Positions 38,156 through 47,948 are shown, numbered from the stretch's first letter. The stretch is DNA of 64,000 bases from Streptomyces bambusae (GCF_020532645.1 NZ_JAJAUZ010000001.1:248001-312000), one strand, 5' to 3'. Numbers and translations: made by a program. Notes: generated from the sequence alone by a model not told the origin.

Positions 38156-39427
38156 TCAGCCGCCGGCCGCCGTGGGTTCCGGAGTGCGCGTGTCCGGGGC
38201 CGCGGCGGGTGGTGCGGTGAGTTTGAGCAGCGGGCCGGTCATCAGGGTGGTGACCAGGGCGACGACGGTGAGCGCGGCGAACAGCGGCCCGTCGATGACG
38301 CCGGCCTCGTGGCCGATCTGCAGGACCACCAGCTCGGTCAGCCCGCGCGTGTTCATCAGCACGCCCAGGGTGAGCGACTCCCGCCACGGCAGACCGGCCC
38401 GGCGCGCGCCCAGCCCGGCGCCGCCGATCTTCGAGACCACGGCCACGGCCAGCAGGCCGGCCAGGACGAGTGCGCCGTCCCCGGTGAGGTCCAGGGACGA
38501 CAGGTCCACGCCCAGTCCGAAGCCCAGGAAGAAGAAGGGCAGCAGGACCGTCTTGGCGGTGGTGGCGAGCGGAGCGGCGGCGCGGGCCGCGAACGGGTTC
38601 CCGGCCGGCCACACCAGGCCCACCAGGAACGCACCGATCAGCTGGTGCATCCCCAGCGCGGCGGTCAGTGCCGCGGAGGCGCCGATCGCGACGACCAGGG
38701 CGACCCGCAGGCCGGCGGGGTCCGCGGTCTCGCCCCGGCGTTCGAACCAGCTCGCCGCGGCGCGCCGCACCGGACCCAGGTAGAGGGCGACGACCACGAC
38801 CACGGCCAGCGCCCGCAGGACGGCGTCGCCCGCCCCCGACCCCTGGGACAGGGCGAGGACCGCCGAGAGCACCAGCCAGCTGCCGCCGTCCCCGACCGCG
38901 GCGGCGAACAGGCTCAGCCGCCCCGGCCTGGTGCCCGCGATCCCCAGGTCCTCCAGCATCCGGGCCAGCACCGGGAACGCGGTGATGCTGACCGCGCAGC
39001 CCACGAACAGCACGAACACGGACGTCGGCAGTCCGTCCGGTGCGTACCGGTCGGCCAGCGGCAGCGCGGCCAGCGAGCCGGCCGCGAAGGGGACGAACAG
39101 CGAGGCCTGGCTGACGAGCAGTCCCTGCCGGGTGGCGCCGCGCCCGCGCATCGCGCACAGCTCCTGCCCGCAGCCGAACATGAACACGGCGAGCCCCAGC
39201 TGCGCCAGCCCGCTGAACATGGGCAGCACTTCCCCGGGGAACAGCCGGGCGGCCGCTTCCGGAGCGGCGGCGCCCAGGAGGGAGGGGCCGAGGGCGATGC
39301 CCGCGGCGACCTCCCCCATCACGCGCGGCTGTCCCAGCCGTACGGCCAGCACGCCGGCGGCCCGGGCCAGGGCCAGTACGAGGGCCGCACCGAGGAAGAA
39401 GTGGCCGATGGTGTCGAGCCGGAACAC
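38156..39427 (-). CDS. cation/proton antiporter (CPA2 type)
   Basis: A 423-aa integral membrane protein with about twelve helices spread over its length. The Na/H-exchanger pattern is clear: ALVLALARAAGVLAVRLGQP near the start, GEVAAGIALGPSLLG (about residues 38-52), and TRGLTELVVLQIG (about 360) in the last third. It should exchange a monovalent cation for protons across the membrane. GTG 39427 is the start. It may belong to the cluster for ion balance or self-protection; that is inference from position and strand. Confidence 0.78.
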   Translation of the reverse strand: MFRLDTIGHFFLGAALVLALARAAGVLAVRLGQPRVMGEVAAGIALGPSLLGAAAPEAAARLFPGEVLPMFSGLAQLGLAVFMFGCGQELCAMRGRGATRQGLLVSQASLFVPFAAGSLAALPLADRYAPDGLPTSVFVLFVGCAVSITAFPVLARMLEDLGIAGTRPGRLSLFAAAVGDGGSWLVLSAVLALSQGSGAGDAVLRALAVVVVVALYLGPVRRAAASWFERRGETADPAGLRVALVVAIGASAALTAALGMHQLIGAFLVGLVWPAGNPFAARAAAPLATTAKTVLLPFFFLGFGLGVDLSSLDLTGDGALVLAGLLAVAVVSKIGGAGLGARRAGLPWRESLTLGVLMNTRGLTELVVLQIGHEAGVIDGPLFAALTVVALVTTLMTGPLLKLTAPPAAAPDTRTPEPTAAGG

Positions 39428-39441
39428 GAGGGTTCCCGCCG

Positions 39442-39627
39442 TCAGTGCCGCGGTCGGCGGCTCAGGGCCATGCCGCCGAACAGGAAGAGCACGCCGAGGA
39501 CGCCGGCGATGACGGCCGAGGTGGTCTGGGCCGGCTTGGCGCTGCCGTGCAGGACGGCCGTGACGACGCCCATGACGGCGCTGATGTAGCAGAAGATCGT
39601 CAGGAAGATCTTGAGGCTGGGGTTCAT
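39442..39627 (-). CDS. two-helix small membrane protein
   Basis: A 61-aa protein with two hydrophobic helices (about residues 6-25 and 37-55) separated by a short polar turn (HGSAKPAQTT), ending RRPRH. It lies 14 bases before the antiporter gene and 43 bases after the methyltransferase, so it is probably co-transcribed with both. It could be a small partner of the antiporter. The start is ATG 39627; an in-frame TTG lies five codons upstream. No family was recognised. Confidence 0.6.
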   Translation of the reverse strand: MNPSLKIFLTIFCYISAVMGVVTAVLHGSAKPAQTTSAVIAGVLGVLFLFGGMALSRRPRH

Positions 39628-39670
39628 GAGGGGGGATTCCAATCGGGTGGTGACGGGAGCGTGCGGGGGT

Positions 39671-40498
39671 TCAGCGGGGTGCGGTGCCGACGGCCGTGAA
39701 GCCGAGCAGCATCACGTACGCGTCCGGGTCGGTGCGGAAGCGGTTCCAGCGGTCGGCCGCGAGGGCGAACTCGGCCAGGCTGACCACGCCGGCGGCCACC
39801 AGCGGCTGGAGCCGGCCGGGCCCCAGGTGCGGGGCGAACGCGTCGACGGGGTGGTCGTCGTTGGTGCTGGCGAACGGGCGCAGGGACACCGATGTGCAGC
39901 CCGCGGCGCGCAGCAGCCGGGTCAGGCGCCGGCCGACGGTGCGGTCGCCGCCCGCGGCGGCCTGGGCCTGTGACAGCTTGCTGTGGATCCGGGCGAGTTC
40001 GGGGAAGGAGGGCTCGGCCAGGCCCCAGCAGGAGGCGTCCACCTCGGTCACGACGAGCCGGCCGCCGGGCCGCAGCACGCGCAGTGCCTCGGCGAGCACC
40101 GCTTCGGGGTCGGCCAGGTGCTGGAGTACGTACCGCAGCAGTACGAAGCCGGCGGAGCGGTCCGGGAGGGGCAGGGCGGCGCCGTCCGCGACGACCAGCT
40201 CGGCACCGCAGCCCGCGGCGTGGGCGAGGAGACCGCCGTCGATGTCGACTGCGGTGACGGGGAGTCCGGGCAGGGCGGCGCGCAGCCGGCGGGTGACGGC
40301 GCCCGAGCCGGCGCCGATCTCGACCAGCGGGCCGCTGTCCTCGGTCAGTCCGGCCTCGCGCAGGATCCGCAGCTCGGCATCGAAGGACAGGGCGGCCTGG
40401 GCCTCCAGCCGGGCGAGTTCGCCGGCGAGGCCGCCGGCGGTGGTGGCGGCCGGGTCGTACGAGCCGCCGACGGGGGCGGTCACGGGAGAGGTGGTCAT
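39671..40498 (-). CDS. class I SAM-dependent methyltransferase
   Basis: A 275-aa methyltransferase. The SAM-binding motif I is LVEIGAGSGAVTRRL (about residues 58-72), the acidic end of strand 2 is AVDIDGG, and VADGAALPLPDRSAGFVLL is motif II/III. The final third is variable and should bind the substrate. The ATG overlaps the P450 stop (ATGA), so the two are translationally coupled. N- or O-methylation of the RiPP product is a reasonable guess. The acceptor is unknown. Confidence 0.85.
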   Translation of the reverse strand: MTTSPVTAPVGGSYDPAATTAGGLAGELARLEAQAALSFDAELRILREAGLTEDSGPLVEIGAGSGAVTRRLRAALPGLPVTAVDIDGGLLAHAAGCGAELVVADGAALPLPDRSAGFVLLRYVLQHLADPEAVLAEALRVLRPGGRLVVTEVDASCWGLAEPSFPELARIHSKLSQAQAAAGGDRTVGRRLTRLLRAAGCTSVSLRPFASTNDDHPVDAFAPHLGPGRLQPLVAAGVVSLAEFALAADRWNRFRTDPDAYVMLLGFTAVGTAPR

Positions 40499-41838
40499 CG
40501 GGGCCTCACAGTCATCCGCATGCCGTGCTTGGGTCGCAGGGTCACCAGGGCTTCCGGCTCCACGGGGAAACCGGGCTCCAGTTCGAGGCGGACGGCGCGC
40601 ATCAGGACGGCCAGCACCAGGGTGGCCTCGACCAGGGCCAGGTGCTGCCCGATGCAGATCCGCTCGCCGCCGCCGAAGGGAAGGTAGAGGTGGCTGGGCA
40701 GGTCGGCGTCCGCGAACCGGTCGGGTACGTACGCATCGGGCCGGTCCCAGTAGCCGGGGTGGCGGTGCAGCACCCACTGGCTGATGCAGACCAGGGCACC
40801 GGCCGGGATGTCGTAACCGCCGATCGTGTCGGGGCCCTTGGCGCGCCGGGAGATCAGCCACGCCGGAGGGTAGAGCCGCATGGCCTCCTCGACGGCCCGT
40901 CGGCAGTGCACCAGACCGGGCAGGTCGGCCGCGGTGGGGGTGCGGTCGCCGAGGACGGCGTCGACCTCGGCCCGGATCCGCTCGGCCTCCGCGGGGTGCC
41001 GGTCGAGGAGGTACAGCGTCCAGGTGAGGGTCTTGGCGGTGGTCTCGTGGCCGGCCATGACCAGGGTGAGCACCTGGTCGCGCAGCTCCTCGTCGTCCAG
41101 CCGGCCGATCAGCGCGTCCAGCAGGGAGGCGGCCGCCTGCTCCGGGGGCTGTCCGCCGCCGGCCGACCGGCGCGAGGCGATGACCGTACGGGCGATCAAC
41201 TGGAGGAACAGGCGCGCCTGTACGTATTGCCTGCGGCGCAGCGCCGTGCCCTGGGGATCGGGGTCGGGCGTCGGTACGTACTGGACCATCGACTGGTTGA
41301 CGGTGTCGACCGCGCGGCCGAAGCCGTCGCCGACCGCGCCCGTGTCCACGCCCAGCACGGCGCGGGTGAGGATCGCCAGCGTCAGCGAGCTCAGGTGGTG
41401 CTCCAGGGACAGGGCGGTGCCGTCCGCGAGCGCGGGCCGCCAGCGCTCCAGCAGCGCTTCGGTCTCCTCGGTGATGATGCCGTCGAAGGTGGTGACGGCG
41501 GTACGGCGGAAGGCGGGTGCGCACTGCTTGCGCTGCCTCGCCCAGTCGGCGCCGTCGCTGGTGAGCAGCCCGTTGCCGAGCAGTTGGCGCAGCATGGCGT
41601 CGTCGGGGGTGCCCGCCTTCGTGTAGTTGGCGGTGTTGTCCTTCAGCACGTGCCGCACCAGGTCGGGCCGGTGCAGCATGTACACCCGCTCGCCCTCGCT
41701 GACATGGCTGGTGATGTCGCCGTACGTACGATGCATTCCGGTCACGAACGCCAGCGGGTCGGCGCGCATCCGGGCCATGTCCACGGCGGTGTCCGGCCCC
41801 GGTGGGACGGTGCCCGCCGGTGCGTGGGTGGCTGTCAC
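40495..41838 (-). CDS. cytochrome P450
   Basis: A 447-aa heme monooxygenase with all key features: I-helix AGHETTAKT (the E/T oxygen-activating pair), ExxR as EEAMR, PERF-like PDRF, and the heme loop FGGGERICIG with Cys at about residue 395. GTG 41838 follows GGAGG by five bases. It needs separate ferredoxin and reductase partners, none of which is in the window. It leads a reverse-strand unit (P450, methyltransferase, small membrane protein, antiporter) divergent from the precursor gene. A role in oxidising the thiazole peptide is inferred. Confidence 0.92.
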   Translation of the reverse strand: MTATHAPAGTVPPGPDTAVDMARMRADPLAFVTGMHRTYGDITSHVSEGERVYMLHRPDLVRHVLKDNTANYTKAGTPDDAMLRQLLGNGLLTSDGADWARQRKQCAPAFRRTAVTTFDGIITEETEALLERWRPALADGTALSLEHHLSSLTLAILTRAVLGVDTGAVGDGFGRAVDTVNQSMVQYVPTPDPDPQGTALRRRQYVQARLFLQLIARTVIASRRSAGGGQPPEQAAASLLDALIGRLDDEELRDQVLTLVMAGHETTAKTLTWTLYLLDRHPAEAERIRAEVDAVLGDRTPTAADLPGLVHCRRAVEEAMRLYPPAWLISRRAKGPDTIGGYDIPAGALVCISQWVLHRHPGYWDRPDAYVPDRFADADLPSHLYLPFGGGERICIGQHLALVEATLVLAVLMRAVRLELEPGFPVEPEALVTLRPKHGMRMTVRPR

Positions 41839-42229
41839 GTGAACCTCCGTGGATGGCTGGATCCGGTGTACGTACGTCCCTGCGGGATCCGGTCCTGCGT
41901 TACGTACCGGCTGTCGGTAATTCCGTAATCGCCGGTGGAATCGGTCCGGCGGTGCTCCGGGCCCGCGCCGGACGGGGTCCGGCGTGAGAGCATGCACAAG
42001 CGCAGGCCGGGGCAACCGGGCCCGCGGGTGCGGGTGGTTGGGTCACCGTAACGCCCGGGCATGAATTGACTCAATGCTTATCGACGGGGCCCGGATACTC
42101 ATTGGCCGGGGTCGGCGGATTACGTTTCTTTGCGTCTTGGCGGGCGGTTCTCGCCGTGTGATTGTTGCTTCGTCGCCGGCACAACGACTGAATCGAATCC
42201 GAAGCAAACGTAAGGAAGGGAGAGTTCAC
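41839..42229. promoter_or_regulatory. divergent promoter region of the RiPP cluster
   Basis: 391 gene-free bases between the P450 and the precursor. They carry the palindrome ATTGA-C-TCAAT (42065-42075). A related one (ATTG-N3-CAAT) lies at the start of the LuxR regulator gene of the cluster. The precursor side is AT-richer, and AAGGAAGGGAGA just before 42230 is a strong ribosome site. Confidence 0.55.
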
Positions 42230-42616
42230 ATGGCACTCGACCCGCAGCAGCGTGCTGAGTTCGTGAACTGCTACACCCGGGTTCTCATCAGCGCCTGGTC
42301 CGACGAGGCGTTCGCCGCCAAGCTCGCCTCGGAGCCGCGGACCGCGCTCGCCGAGGCCGGCCTGGAACTCCCGGCGGGCGCCGAGATCGTCATCGTCACC
42401 GAGGCCCCCGAGGGCCACGAGCAGGGCAACCTGGACCTCCAGGTCGCGCTGTGGGAGACGGGCCTGGAGACCGGCCGCTACGAGCTCCACATCCCCGCGA
42501 CCCCGACGGTCGACCCCGTCGAGCTGAGCGAGGGCGAGCTGTCCGACGTCGCCGGCGGCGTCGACGACATCTCCGAGTGCTACTACTGCTGCTGCCCCTG
42601 CTGCTGCTGCACCTGA
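42230..42616 (+). CDS. RiPP precursor with nitrile-hydratase-like leader and Cys-rich core
   Basis: A 128-aa precursor. Residues 1-110 are the leader: FVNCYTRVLISAWSDEAF and then LPAGAEIVIV resemble the nitrile hydratase alpha chain (NHLP family), ending ELSEGELSDVAGG with Gly-Gly at 109-110, the cut site of C39 peptidases. The predicted core is residues 111-128, VDDISECYYCCCPCCCCT, with eight Cys, two Tyr and one each of Ser and Thr. All cysteines there use TGC. The start has a strong AAGGAAGGGAGA site. Azole formation on these Cys by the YcaO/SagB pair is expected; the cut site and number of rings are inferred. Confidence 0.93.
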   Translation: MALDPQQRAEFVNCYTRVLISAWSDEAFAAKLASEPRTALAEAGLELPAGAEIVIVTEAPEGHEQGNLDLQVALWETGLETGRYELHIPATPTVDPVELSEGELSDVAGGVDDISECYYCCCPCCCCT

Positions 42617-42654
42617 CAGGCGCTCGCACCCCTTCCACTTCGCCGGAGCGTCTC

Positions 42655-43602
42655 ATGCCCTCTGCGCTGACGGAGCATCCCGTCTCCGTACGCGGACTTT
42701 CCAAGCGATACGGCGGCGTCCAGGCCGTATCCGACATCAGCCTCGACATTGTTCGTGGTGAAGTGTTCGCGCTGCTCGGCCCGAACGGCGCAGGAAAGAC
42801 AACGACCGTCGACATTCTGACGGGAGTGCAGAGACGCACCGGCGGAGACGTGCGGGTCCTCGGCCGCGACCCGGCCGAGGACCCGCGAGAATGGCGGGCG
42901 AGAATAGGGGTGGTGCCCCAGACTACGGGTGCCTATTCCGATCTGACCGTAAAAGAAGTCGTCGCGCATTTCGCCGCCATGTATCCGGCCCCGCTGCCGG
43001 TCGGCGAGGTGCTGGAGCGGGTGGGGCTCGGCTCCTTCCACTCCCGTCAGGCCACCGAACTGTCCGGCGGCCAGCAGCGCCGCCTGGACGTCGCGGTCGG
43101 GGTCGTCGGCGACCCCGAACTGATCTTCCTGGACGAGCCGACCACCGGACTGGACCCGGTGGCCCGCCGCGAGGCCTGGGAACTGGTCCGCTGGTTCGCC
43201 GACCGCGGCCGGACGACCGTTCTGACCACGCACTACCTCGACGAGGCGGAGCAACTGGCGCAGCGGGCGGCCGTCGTCGTCGGCGGCCGGCTCGTCGCGT
43301 GCGGACCGCCGGCCTCGCTCGGCGGCCGCGACCGGACCCCCGCCACCGTGACCTTCCGCCGCGGCGGGGCACTGGCGGGCGTCGCGCTGCCGCCGCTGCC
43401 GCCGGACACCGAGGTGGCGGCGTCCGGGCCGGACACCGTGTCGCTGCGCACCCCCACGCCCTCGCAGGTACTGGGCCTGCTGCTGCCCTGGGCGGCCGCG
43501 GCGGGCGTGTGCGAGCTCGCGGACCTGCGCGTGCACCGTCCCACCCTCGAGGACGTCTACCTGAGTCTGATCGACAGGGAGAGCAGGGAGAACGCTGCAT
43601 GA
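42655..43602 (+). CDS. ABC transporter ATP-binding protein (drug-export type)
   Basis: A 315-aa ABC ATPase. Walker A is GPNGAGKTTT (about residues 42-51), the signature ELSGGQQRRLDVAVG, and Walker B LIFLDEPTTGLD followed by the H-loop TTHYLDEAEQL. It resembles the DrrA class that pairs with ABC-2 permeases. The C-terminal 90 residues form the usual domain for export proteins of this type. It starts 38 bases after the precursor stop and overlaps the permease by four bases. A role in exporting the product or in resistance is inferred. Confidence 0.92.
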   Translation: MPSALTEHPVSVRGLSKRYGGVQAVSDISLDIVRGEVFALLGPNGAGKTTTVDILTGVQRRTGGDVRVLGRDPAEDPREWRARIGVVPQTTGAYSDLTVKEVVAHFAAMYPAPLPVGEVLERVGLGSFHSRQATELSGGQQRRLDVAVGVVGDPELIFLDEPTTGLDPVARREAWELVRWFADRGRTTVLTTHYLDEAEQLAQRAAVVVGGRLVACGPPASLGGRDRTPATVTFRRGGALAGVALPPLPPDTEVAASGPDTVSLRTPTPSQVLGLLLPWAAAAGVCELADLRVHRPTLEDVYLSLIDRESRENAA

Positions 43603-44504
43603 CCGCGATCGTGCCCGAATCCAGGTCCGTGACCCCGGCCCCGCCCCCGTACGAAGGCGCCGCCCGCCCGGGCGCGGACGTGCCCGCACGTCCGGCCGCG
43701 CGTGCTGCACGCGGGTACGCGCGGGCCTGCGCGGCGCGTTCGTCCGTCGAACTCAGGGCGTTCTTCCGCAACAAGCAGTCCCTTGTCTTCACCCTGCTCT
43801 TCCCGGTGATCCTGCTCGTCGTCTTCGGCGCGATCTTCGAAGGCAAGGTCGAGGGGACCGACACCGACTTCCGGCAGGTCTTCATGGCCGGGGTGATCGC
43901 GGCGGGCGTGATGAGCACCGCGTTCTCCGGCCTCGCCATCAACGTGGCCATCGAGCGCGACAGCGGCACCATCCGCCGCCTGGCGCTGACCCCGATGCCC
44001 AAGTCGGCCTACTTCGTGGGCAAGCTGGTCCGCGTCGTGGTGACCACGGTCCTCGAAACGGTGCTCCTCATCGGCATCGCCGTGGCCGCGTTCGGACTGC
44101 CGCTGCCCCAGACCGCCGAGCGGTGGAGCACCCTCGTCTGGTGCCTCGCGCTCGGCACCGCGGCCTGTGCGCTGGCCGGCACCGCCTACAGCGCGCTGAT
44201 CCCCAACAGCCGGTCCGCCGCGGCCGTGGTGACGCCCGTGTTCATGGTCCTGCAGTTCATCTCGGGCGTGTTCTACCCGTTCGACAAGCTGCCGCTGTGG
44301 ATGCAGAACACGGCCGCGCTGTTCCCCGTGAAGTGGCTGGCGCAGGGCTTCCGCTCGGTGTTCCTGCCGGATTCCTTCACCGTCGTGGAGCCTGCCGGCT
44401 CCTGGGAGCTGGGCCGGATCGCCCTGGTCCTGGCCCTGTGGGCGGTCGGCGGCCTGATCGCGACCGGCCTGACGTTCGGCTGGCGCGGCCCCCGGGTGCG
44501 CTGA
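43599..44504 (+). CDS. ABC-2 type permease
   Basis: A 301-aa membrane protein with about six helices after a Pro/Ala-rich cytoplasmic head (residues 1-45). The helices start at VFTLLFPVILLVVFGAIF and end at LALWAVGGLIATGLTF, with the conserved RDSGTIRRLALTPMPKSAY loop between the second and third, as in DrrB-like permeases. It should form the channel for the preceding ATPase. ATGA overlap with the ATPase gene shows they form one transporter. Likely immunity or efflux for the RiPP. Confidence 0.9.
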   Translation: MTAIVPESRSVTPAPPPYEGAARPGADVPARPAARAARGYARACAARSSVELRAFFRNKQSLVFTLLFPVILLVVFGAIFEGKVEGTDTDFRQVFMAGVIAAGVMSTAFSGLAINVAIERDSGTIRRLALTPMPKSAYFVGKLVRVVVTTVLETVLLIGIAVAAFGLPLPQTAERWSTLVWCLALGTAACALAGTAYSALIPNSRSAAAVVTPVFMVLQFISGVFYPFDKLPLWMQNTAALFPVKWLAQGFRSVFLPDSFTVVEPAGSWELGRIALVLALWAVGGLIATGLTFGWRGPRVR

Positions 44505-44567
44505 GCGGCCACGACCCACGACAGCAGCCGGGCGCGAGAACGGCGCCGTGAACAGGAGAACGTGCAG

Positions 44568-45785
44568 ATGACCAAGACCGCCGGGCTGCCCGCCCACCTG
44601 GCCCACCCCTTCAGCCCCGCCGGGCGCGTCGATCCGTACCCGGCGTACGACTGGCTGCGGGCCCACGATCCCGTGCACCGGGACCCGATGTCCGGCCTGT
44701 GGCTGGTCACCGGGCACGCCGACTGCGCGGCGCTGCTCAAGGACCCGGCGTTCTCCGCGGCCGCGGGCCAGCGCGAGCGGGCCCGGGACGACGACCTGCC
44801 GGTCTCCATGCTGACCACGGACGGCGCCGACCACAGCCGGCTGCGCGCCCCCGGCGCCCTGCTGCTCGGCCCGGCCGCCCTCGCCTCGGTGGCGGACGGC
44901 ATCGCCGCCGACACCGACGCCCTGCTCGACCGGGCCGTGGAGCGCGGCACGCCCGTCGACGCCGTGGCGGAACTCGGCGCACCGCTGGCCACGGCCGTAC
45001 TGGCGCGGCTGTTCGGGCTGCCCGCCGACCGGCACGGCACGCTCGCGGAGCTGGCCCGTGCCGCGTCCGTCAACCTCGATCCGCTCGCCCCGCCGCACGT
45101 CGCGCGCCTGGGCCGGGCCGCCATGGGCGAGCTGACCCGCTTCCTCGACGCCCACGCCGGGCAGGCAGACCCGGCCTGCCCGCTCGGCCGGCTGGCCGCC
45201 GACCCCAGGCTGACCAGGCCCGAGATGCTGGGCGTCCTCGGCCTCGCCGTCGTCGGCGGCTGGCAGCCGCTCGCGGAAGCCGTCGGCAACGCCCTGTACT
45301 GGCTGCTGCCGCGCCCGGAGGTACGGGCGGCCCTGCGCACCGCGGGGCAGGACGCGGCCGAGACCGCCGTGGACGAGCTGCTGCGGCTCGAAGCACCGAT
45401 CCCCTTCACCGCCCGCGTCACCGTCCGCGACGCCGAACTCCCGGGCGGCCGCATCCCCGCCGGGCAGCGGGTCCTCGCGGTGGTCGCCGCCGCCAACCGG
45501 GATCCCGCCGTCTTCGCCGACCCGGGCGAGCTGGTGTGGGACCGGCGGCCCAACCCGCACCTCGCCTTCGGCGGCGGCCCGCACTTCTGCCTCGCCGCCC
45601 GCCTGGTGAAGCAGTCCGGCGCGGTGCTGCTCGGCAGGGTCGTCCGGCGCTTCCCCGAAGCCGTCATCGCGGGCCCGGACCCGCGCTGGGCCCCGTCCCT
45701 GATCCCGCGCCGCCTCACCGCCGTCCCCGTCGCCCTGGGCGCGGACGACCGGGACGCCGCCGGGCTGGAGGGCGCACATGCCTGA
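44568..45785 (+). CDS. atypical cytochrome P450
   Basis: A 405-aa P450-fold protein. The heme loop [13 protein letters not shown] (Cys at about 341) and ExxR (ELLR, 270-273) are intact, as is the PxxxR-like DPAVF segment. The I-helix, about residues 225-239, reads [15 protein letters not shown]: Gln233 and Pro234 take the place of the usual acid/Thr pair that delivers protons for oxygen activation. It may therefore do chemistry other than standard hydroxylation, such as coupling or desaturation. ATG 44568 has AGGAG at nine bases; the in-frame GTG at 44562 is too close. It overlaps the next gene by eight bases. Confidence 0.85.
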   Translation: MTKTAGLPAHLAHPFSPAGRVDPYPAYDWLRAHDPVHRDPMSGLWLVTGHADCAALLKDPAFSAAAGQRERARDDDLPVSMLTTDGADHSRLRAPGALLLGPAALASVADGIAADTDALLDRAVERGTPVDAVAELGAPLATAVLARLFGLPADRHGTLAELARAASVNLDPLAPPHVARLGRAAMGELTRFLDAHAGQADPACPLGRLAADPRLTRPEMLGVLGLAVVGGWQPLAEAVGNALYWLLPRPEVRAALRTAGQDAAETAVDELLRLEAPIPFTARVTVRDAELPGGRIPAGQRVLAVVAAANRDPAVFADPGELVWDRRPNPHLAFGGGPHFCLAARLVKQSGAVLLGRVVRRFPEAVIAGPDPRWAPSLIPRRLTAVPVALGADDRDAAGLEGAHA

Positions 45786-47001
45786 GGTGGTCGTGATCGG
45801 CGCCGGAGTCGCCGGGCTGGCCTGCGCACAGCGCCTCGCGCAGGCCGGCGTCCCCACCCTCGTCCTGGAGGCCCGCGACCGGATCGGCGGCCGCGTCCGC
45901 ACGTTCCGCCCGGCCGACGGCGGCCCGGTCCTCGAACTGGGCGCGCAGGTCGTGCACGGCGACCGGAACCCCGCCCATACCGTCCTCGGCCCGCTGCCCG
46001 CCGCCCCCCGCCCGTCGGCCGCGTACGTGGTGTCCGGCCGGGTGGCCCGTCCCATGGGGCTCCTCGCCCGCGGCGCGAACCCGCCGTGGGCTCTGGAGGG
46101 CCGGCTCGCCGGATACGACGGACCCGGCGGTCTCAGCGTCGGCGGCTGGCTGGCGGCGAGCGGCGCCACGCCCGCCGAGGCGGCCACGGGCCGCGAGTGG
46201 CTGCGGCAGACCTGGGCCGCCGACCCCGACCTCCTCGATGCCGCAGGGGTGGCGGCCGCGGTGCGCGGGGACGGCGGCGGCCGGGGCGAGTTCACCGTCC
46301 CCGGCGGCATGGACCTGCTGCCCCGCACCCTCGCCGAGGGCCTGGACGTGCGTACGGGCGTCCCCGTGCGCCGGGTCGAGACCGCCGCCGGGGACGGCGT
46401 ACGCGTCGTCACCGGTGACGGCGAGCTGACCGCGGACCGGGTGGTCCTCGCGGTACCGCCCGCCGTGGTCGAGGGCGGTCTGCTCACGGTCGACGGGCTC
46501 GGCCCGGACAAGACCGCCGCGGTGCGGACGCTGGCACCCGGCGACGGCTTCTGCGCGGTGCTGACCCTGGCGGGCCCGGCGCCGGAAACGGCTTCCGTGT
46601 TCGACGCGGACGGCGTCGGCGGCTTCGTCTCGTGCCGGCAGGGCCGCCCCGAAGTGCTGGTCGTCGCCAAGTCCGGCGCGGCCGCGTACGTCCGCGGGGC
46701 CGCCGGGTCGGCCGCCCACCTCGCCGTGTTCCTGTCCGCTGCGCTGCCGTGGACCAGGGGTGTCGAGGTCGTCGGCGTCGAGACGGCCGACTGGGCCGCC
46801 GACCCGTACAGCGGCGGGGCGTTCTGCGCGCCGGGACCGGGCTCGGACCGGGCGGCCCGGGACTGGGCCCGCCCGCTGGGCGGACGCCTGTTCTTCGCGG
46901 GGGAGGCCGCCGTGACCGGGCGCGCCCTGCCGTGGCTGCAGGGCGCGTACGCCGACGGGCGGCGCGCCGCACAGGAAGTACTGGAAGCGGGGAAGCAGTG
47001 A
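45778..47001 (+). CDS. FAD-dependent amine oxidase-like enzyme
   Basis: A 407-aa flavoprotein of the monoamine oxidase/phytoene desaturase fold. The N-terminal Rossmann motif is [14 protein letters not shown] (residues 4-17), the family motif RIGGRVRTF follows (about 36-44), and a C-terminal FAD-binding segment LFFAGEA is at the end. Substrate cannot be read from the sequence; oxidising an amine, a C-N or C-C bond of the peptide is possible. It overlaps the P450 by eight bases and the Rieske gene by four, so the three are tightly coupled. Confidence 0.85.
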   Translation: MPEVVVIGAGVAGLACAQRLAQAGVPTLVLEARDRIGGRVRTFRPADGGPVLELGAQVVHGDRNPAHTVLGPLPAAPRPSAAYVVSGRVARPMGLLARGANPPWALEGRLAGYDGPGGLSVGGWLAASGATPAEAATGREWLRQTWAADPDLLDAAGVAAAVRGDGGGRGEFTVPGGMDLLPRTLAEGLDVRTGVPVRRVETAAGDGVRVVTGDGELTADRVVLAVPPAVVEGGLLTVDGLGPDKTAAVRTLAPGDGFCAVLTLAGPAPETASVFDADGVGGFVSCRQGRPEVLVVAKSGAAAYVRGAAGSAAHLAVFLSAALPWTRGVEVVGVETADWAADPYSGGAFCAPGPGSDRAARDWARPLGGRLFFAGEAAVTGRALPWLQGAYADGRRAAQEVLEAGKQ

Positions 47002-47948
47002 CGGAGAAGATCCACTCGGGGTGGTACCTGGCCGCGTTCGCCTCCGGCCTGGACGGCGAGGTGGCTCCGCTGGCCATCGGCGCCCGCCGGCTGGTGGCCG
47101 TGCGCACGGAGGGCCGGCTGCGGGTCTACGACGCCGACTGCCCGCACCGCGGCGCCCACCTCGGTCACGGCGGCCGGGTGGAGGGCGGCTGCCTGGTGTG
47201 TCCGTTCCACGGACGGCGCATCGGGATGGGGGAGTCCTCGGGGGAGGGCAGCCGGCCCTGGGTGCGCGAGCACGAGGTCGTCGAGTGCGGTGACGCCGTC
47301 TTCGTGCGCCTCACCGACGGCCCGGACGACGACCGCGGGCTGCGCACGGTGCTCAAGGCGGTGGCCGAGTCGATGCCGCTGGTCAAAGCGGTGGAGCAGG
47401 CGGTGGACGCGCCCGCGGAGATCATCGTCGAGAACGCCTTCGACATCGAGCACTTCCGGGCGGTGCACAAGGTCTCCCGGGTCTGCGGGATGAAGCACTC
47501 CACCGGCGCGCACGGCGAGTTGGTGATGGACGGGGAGTTCCCGATGCCGATGTCTCCCTGGCGGCCCGGCCTCGGTGCGGACGCTCCGGACAACGGGCCC
47601 TACGTGCCGCGCTTCCACGCCCGTGCGTACAGCCCGGGTGTCGTGGTCACCGAGTTCGGCCCCTCCGACGAGGTGCACGTCATCGTCACCGGCGCCGTGC
47701 CCGACGGGCGCGGGGGGTGCGTGGTGCGGGTGGCCCTCGGGGTGCTCGCGGGCCTGGAGGACCAGCTGCCCCAGCTGGTCGCGGGCAGCGAACGGGCCGT
47801 GGCCGAGGACGTCGTCGTCTGGGAGAACCTCAATCCGCGGATCACGCCCCGCTTCGACGCGGCCGACGCGGCCGTCGTCGCGTACCGGGAGTTCTGTGCC
47901 GGGTTCGCCGGGCTGGGCGACCTGCCGGTGGGCGGGGAGGCGCTGTGA
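46998..47948 (+). CDS. Rieske non-heme iron oxygenase, alpha subunit type
   Basis: A 316-aa oxygenase. The Rieske cluster ligands are C48-P-H50 and C68-P-F-H71. The catalytic iron site is [13 protein letters not shown], with Asn147, Asp150, His153 and His158 in the normal bridging and iron-ligand places. It therefore looks active, unlike the degenerate copy at 25123. The C-terminal domain resembles KshA/DAF36-type enzymes that oxidise hydrophobic substrates. It needs a reductase, which is not in the window. GTG 46998 overlaps the previous stop by four bases. Confidence 0.9.
   Translation: MTEKIHSGWYLAAFASGLDGEVAPLAIGARRLVAVRTEGRLRVYDADCPHRGAHLGHGGRVEGGCLVCPFHGRRIGMGESSGEGSRPWVREHEVVECGDAVFVRLTDGPDDDRGLRTVLKAVAESMPLVKAVEQAVDAPAEIIVENAFDIEHFRAVHKVSRVCGMKHSTGAHGELVMDGEFPMPMSPWRPGLGADAPDNGPYVPRFHARAYSPGVVVTEFGPSDEVHVIVTGAVPDGRGGCVVRVALGVLAGLEDQLPQLVAGSERAVAEDVVVWENLNPRITPRFDAADAAVVAYREFCAGFAGLGDLPVGGEAL

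Noticed and set aside
42451..42655. In-frame extension of the ABC ATPase gene into the precursor
   Set aside because: It would overlap the precursor gene, and the ATG at 42655 has a ribosome site and gives the normal protein start.
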